Program-made: the position numbers and the translations under genes | Part shown: one piece after another, positions 63,295 to 64,000 of the stretch | How the letters are laid out: each line of letters opens with the position of its first letter | Position numbering within the stretch: position 1 is the first letter of the stretch | Origin: Spongiactinospora rosea | GTDB taxonomy: Bacteria > Actinomycetota > Actinomycetes > Streptosporangiales > Streptosporangiaceae | Reading direction: 5' to 3' | Length of the DNA stretch: 64,000 nt | NCBI RefSeq assembly: GCF_003315795.1 | Contig: NZ_QMEY01000001.1 | Span: forward strand, 62,001-126,000 | The notes under the pieces: generated by a model | What the model saw: the letters and a program-made list of their open reading frames with translations, nothing else | The model's database searches: none | What the model was told of the DNA's origin: nothing

Positions 63295-64000
63295 GCGCCA
63301 TCGCCGGGATCGCCACCCCGGAGTCGTTGATCAGGAACCCGGCGAGCGCGCAGCTCAGCATCCCGAACAACGCCGGGCGCAGGCTCGGCGCGCGCCGGTA
63401 GAGGAGTTCCAGCGCGGAGGCCCCCCAGTTCGACGGCCTGGCCAGGACGAAGAACAGGAACGCCAGCGCGGCCAGTGACAGGACGGTCAGCGGCACGTTG
63501 CCCAGGGTGCCGATCATGGCGCTCAGCTTGCGGCCGAGCACCGGCCACGCCTCGCCGTCCAGCACCTGCTGGAAGAACGCCCCCAGGTGGGTACGCCGGT
63601 CGGCGGGCCGCCGCCAGTCCAGGAACGCGAACAGCGTGAGCAGCGCCGCCGCCGCCACCCCGACCAGCAGCAGGCGCGACACCGACAGCCTGCGGCCGGA
63701 CAGCAGCGTGAGGAACACCGCGACGCCGACCACGAACGCGGGCACCCCGCCGAAGTCGGCCCCCCACGACGGCCACCCGTCGGCGAACACCGCCAGCAGG
63801 CCGTACGCCCCGCACACCACGAGCGCCAGGCGGCGCCTGCCCCGGGTGACGAGGGGGTGCGCGAGCCCGGCCAGCAGCATGATCGTGGCGGTGGCGAACA
63901 CCGCGAACGCGATGTTCCCGAACCCGTAGAAGCGCCCGCCGGTGACCGGTTCGTAGCCGGTCACGGCGTTGATCTGGAGCTGGGAGCCGGTGGCGACGTC
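63167..64000 (-). CDS. Large integral membrane protein, N-terminal part outside window
   Basis: 277 residues of the C-terminus. The frame is open to the window end, where DVATGSQLQINAVTGYEPVT, then GGRFYGFGN is read. About seven hydrophobic helices follow (ALVVCGAYGLLAVFA, VVGVAVFLTLLSG, LTVLSLAALAFLFFVLA). It resembles a conserved actinobacterial membrane family with GRFYGFGN, of unknown function. The last 40 or so codons overlap the mannosyltransferase gene. Confidence 0.72.
   Translation of the reverse strand, partial: DVATGSQLQINAVTGYEPVTGGRFYGFGNIAFAVFATATIMLLAGLAHPLVTRGRRRLALVVCGAYGLLAVFADGWPSWGADFGGVPAFVVGVAVFLTLLSGRRLSVSRLLLVGVAAAALLTLFAFLDWRRPADRRTHLGAFFQQVLDGEAWPVLGRKLSAMIGTLGNVPLTVLSLAALAFLFFVLARPSNWGASALELLYRRAPSLRPALFGMLSCALAGFLINDSGVAIPAMALTFAVPLTLAAAVRALQLAGPATPTPPEPRSRPAESTAPPAS

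Overview
The window is very GC-rich, with strong G/C in third codon positions, GTG/TTG starts and 4-nt start/stop overlaps. Gene content (RsbW/STAS-type regulators, a GPP34 protein, a GT87 mannosyltransferase, paired thiolase-fold/DUF35 genes, XRE regulators with long helical C-termini) points to a filamentous actinomycete. Streptosporangiales-like is my best guess, from overall gene flavour only. No dnaA/dnaN, rRNA or phage structural genes are present.

Layout. 1-4.9 kb is an accessory junction: the tail of an alpha/beta hydrolase, tRNA-Thr(CGT), an IS3-family transposase remnant, then a coupled two-gene locus of an Abi_2/HEPN protein and a fused HsdM-HsdS-like adenine methylase with no visible endonuclease. 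A DUF4386 membrane gene follows, behind a promoter with two palindromic operators. 4.9-10 kb (minus strand) holds a small secreted protein, a DrrC-type UvrA paralogue and an OatA-like acyltransferase. 10-24.3 kb is one long minus-strand catabolic operon: two thiolase-fold/DUF35 pairs, enoyl-CoA hydratase, two CoA-transferases, amidase, aldehyde dehydrogenase, Ldh-2 dehydrogenase, a metallo-beta-lactamase lactonase-like protein and a secreted beta-propeller. Most joints are 4-nt overlaps. A FadR-type GntR regulator and a five-gene Dpp/Opp-type importer (24.4-30 kb) adjoin it. A 26/33-identical element overlaps the predicted -10 region of both the regulator gene and the importer, so regulator, importer and catabolic genes look like one system for taking up and degrading an acyl/amide/lactone compound.

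30-44 kb is accessory and partly species-specific. It contains a GC-rich gene-free stretch, a Tat-exported amidohydrolase, a NIPSNAP protein and two tandem paralogous XRE regulators with a near-identical 3' tract. Small unknown proteins and a WXG100-like protein follow. Then comes an array of four related small exported proteins (one broken) converging on a 681-aa unknown protein, and finally an SGNH hydrolase with a Tat-exported partner.

44-64 kb is more core-like. It has an unusual kinase/kinase-like/LuxR regulator trio, a serine hydrolase, GPP34, an Fpg-family glycosylase, a rhodanese, a methyltransferase, two unknown small proteins, a TPP riboswitch upstream of a CytX-like transporter, and Ogt. 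Next are a PAS-GAF-PAS kinase, an RsbW-like ATPase, a YidC/Oxa1 paralogue with a small membrane protein, and an OmpR/kinase pair. After these lies an intergenic region with four perfect DnaA boxes arranged as two identical palindromes. The window ends with a Cys-motif protein, a STAS protein, a GT2 glycosyltransferase, a GT87 mannosyltransferase and a membrane protein cut by the window end.
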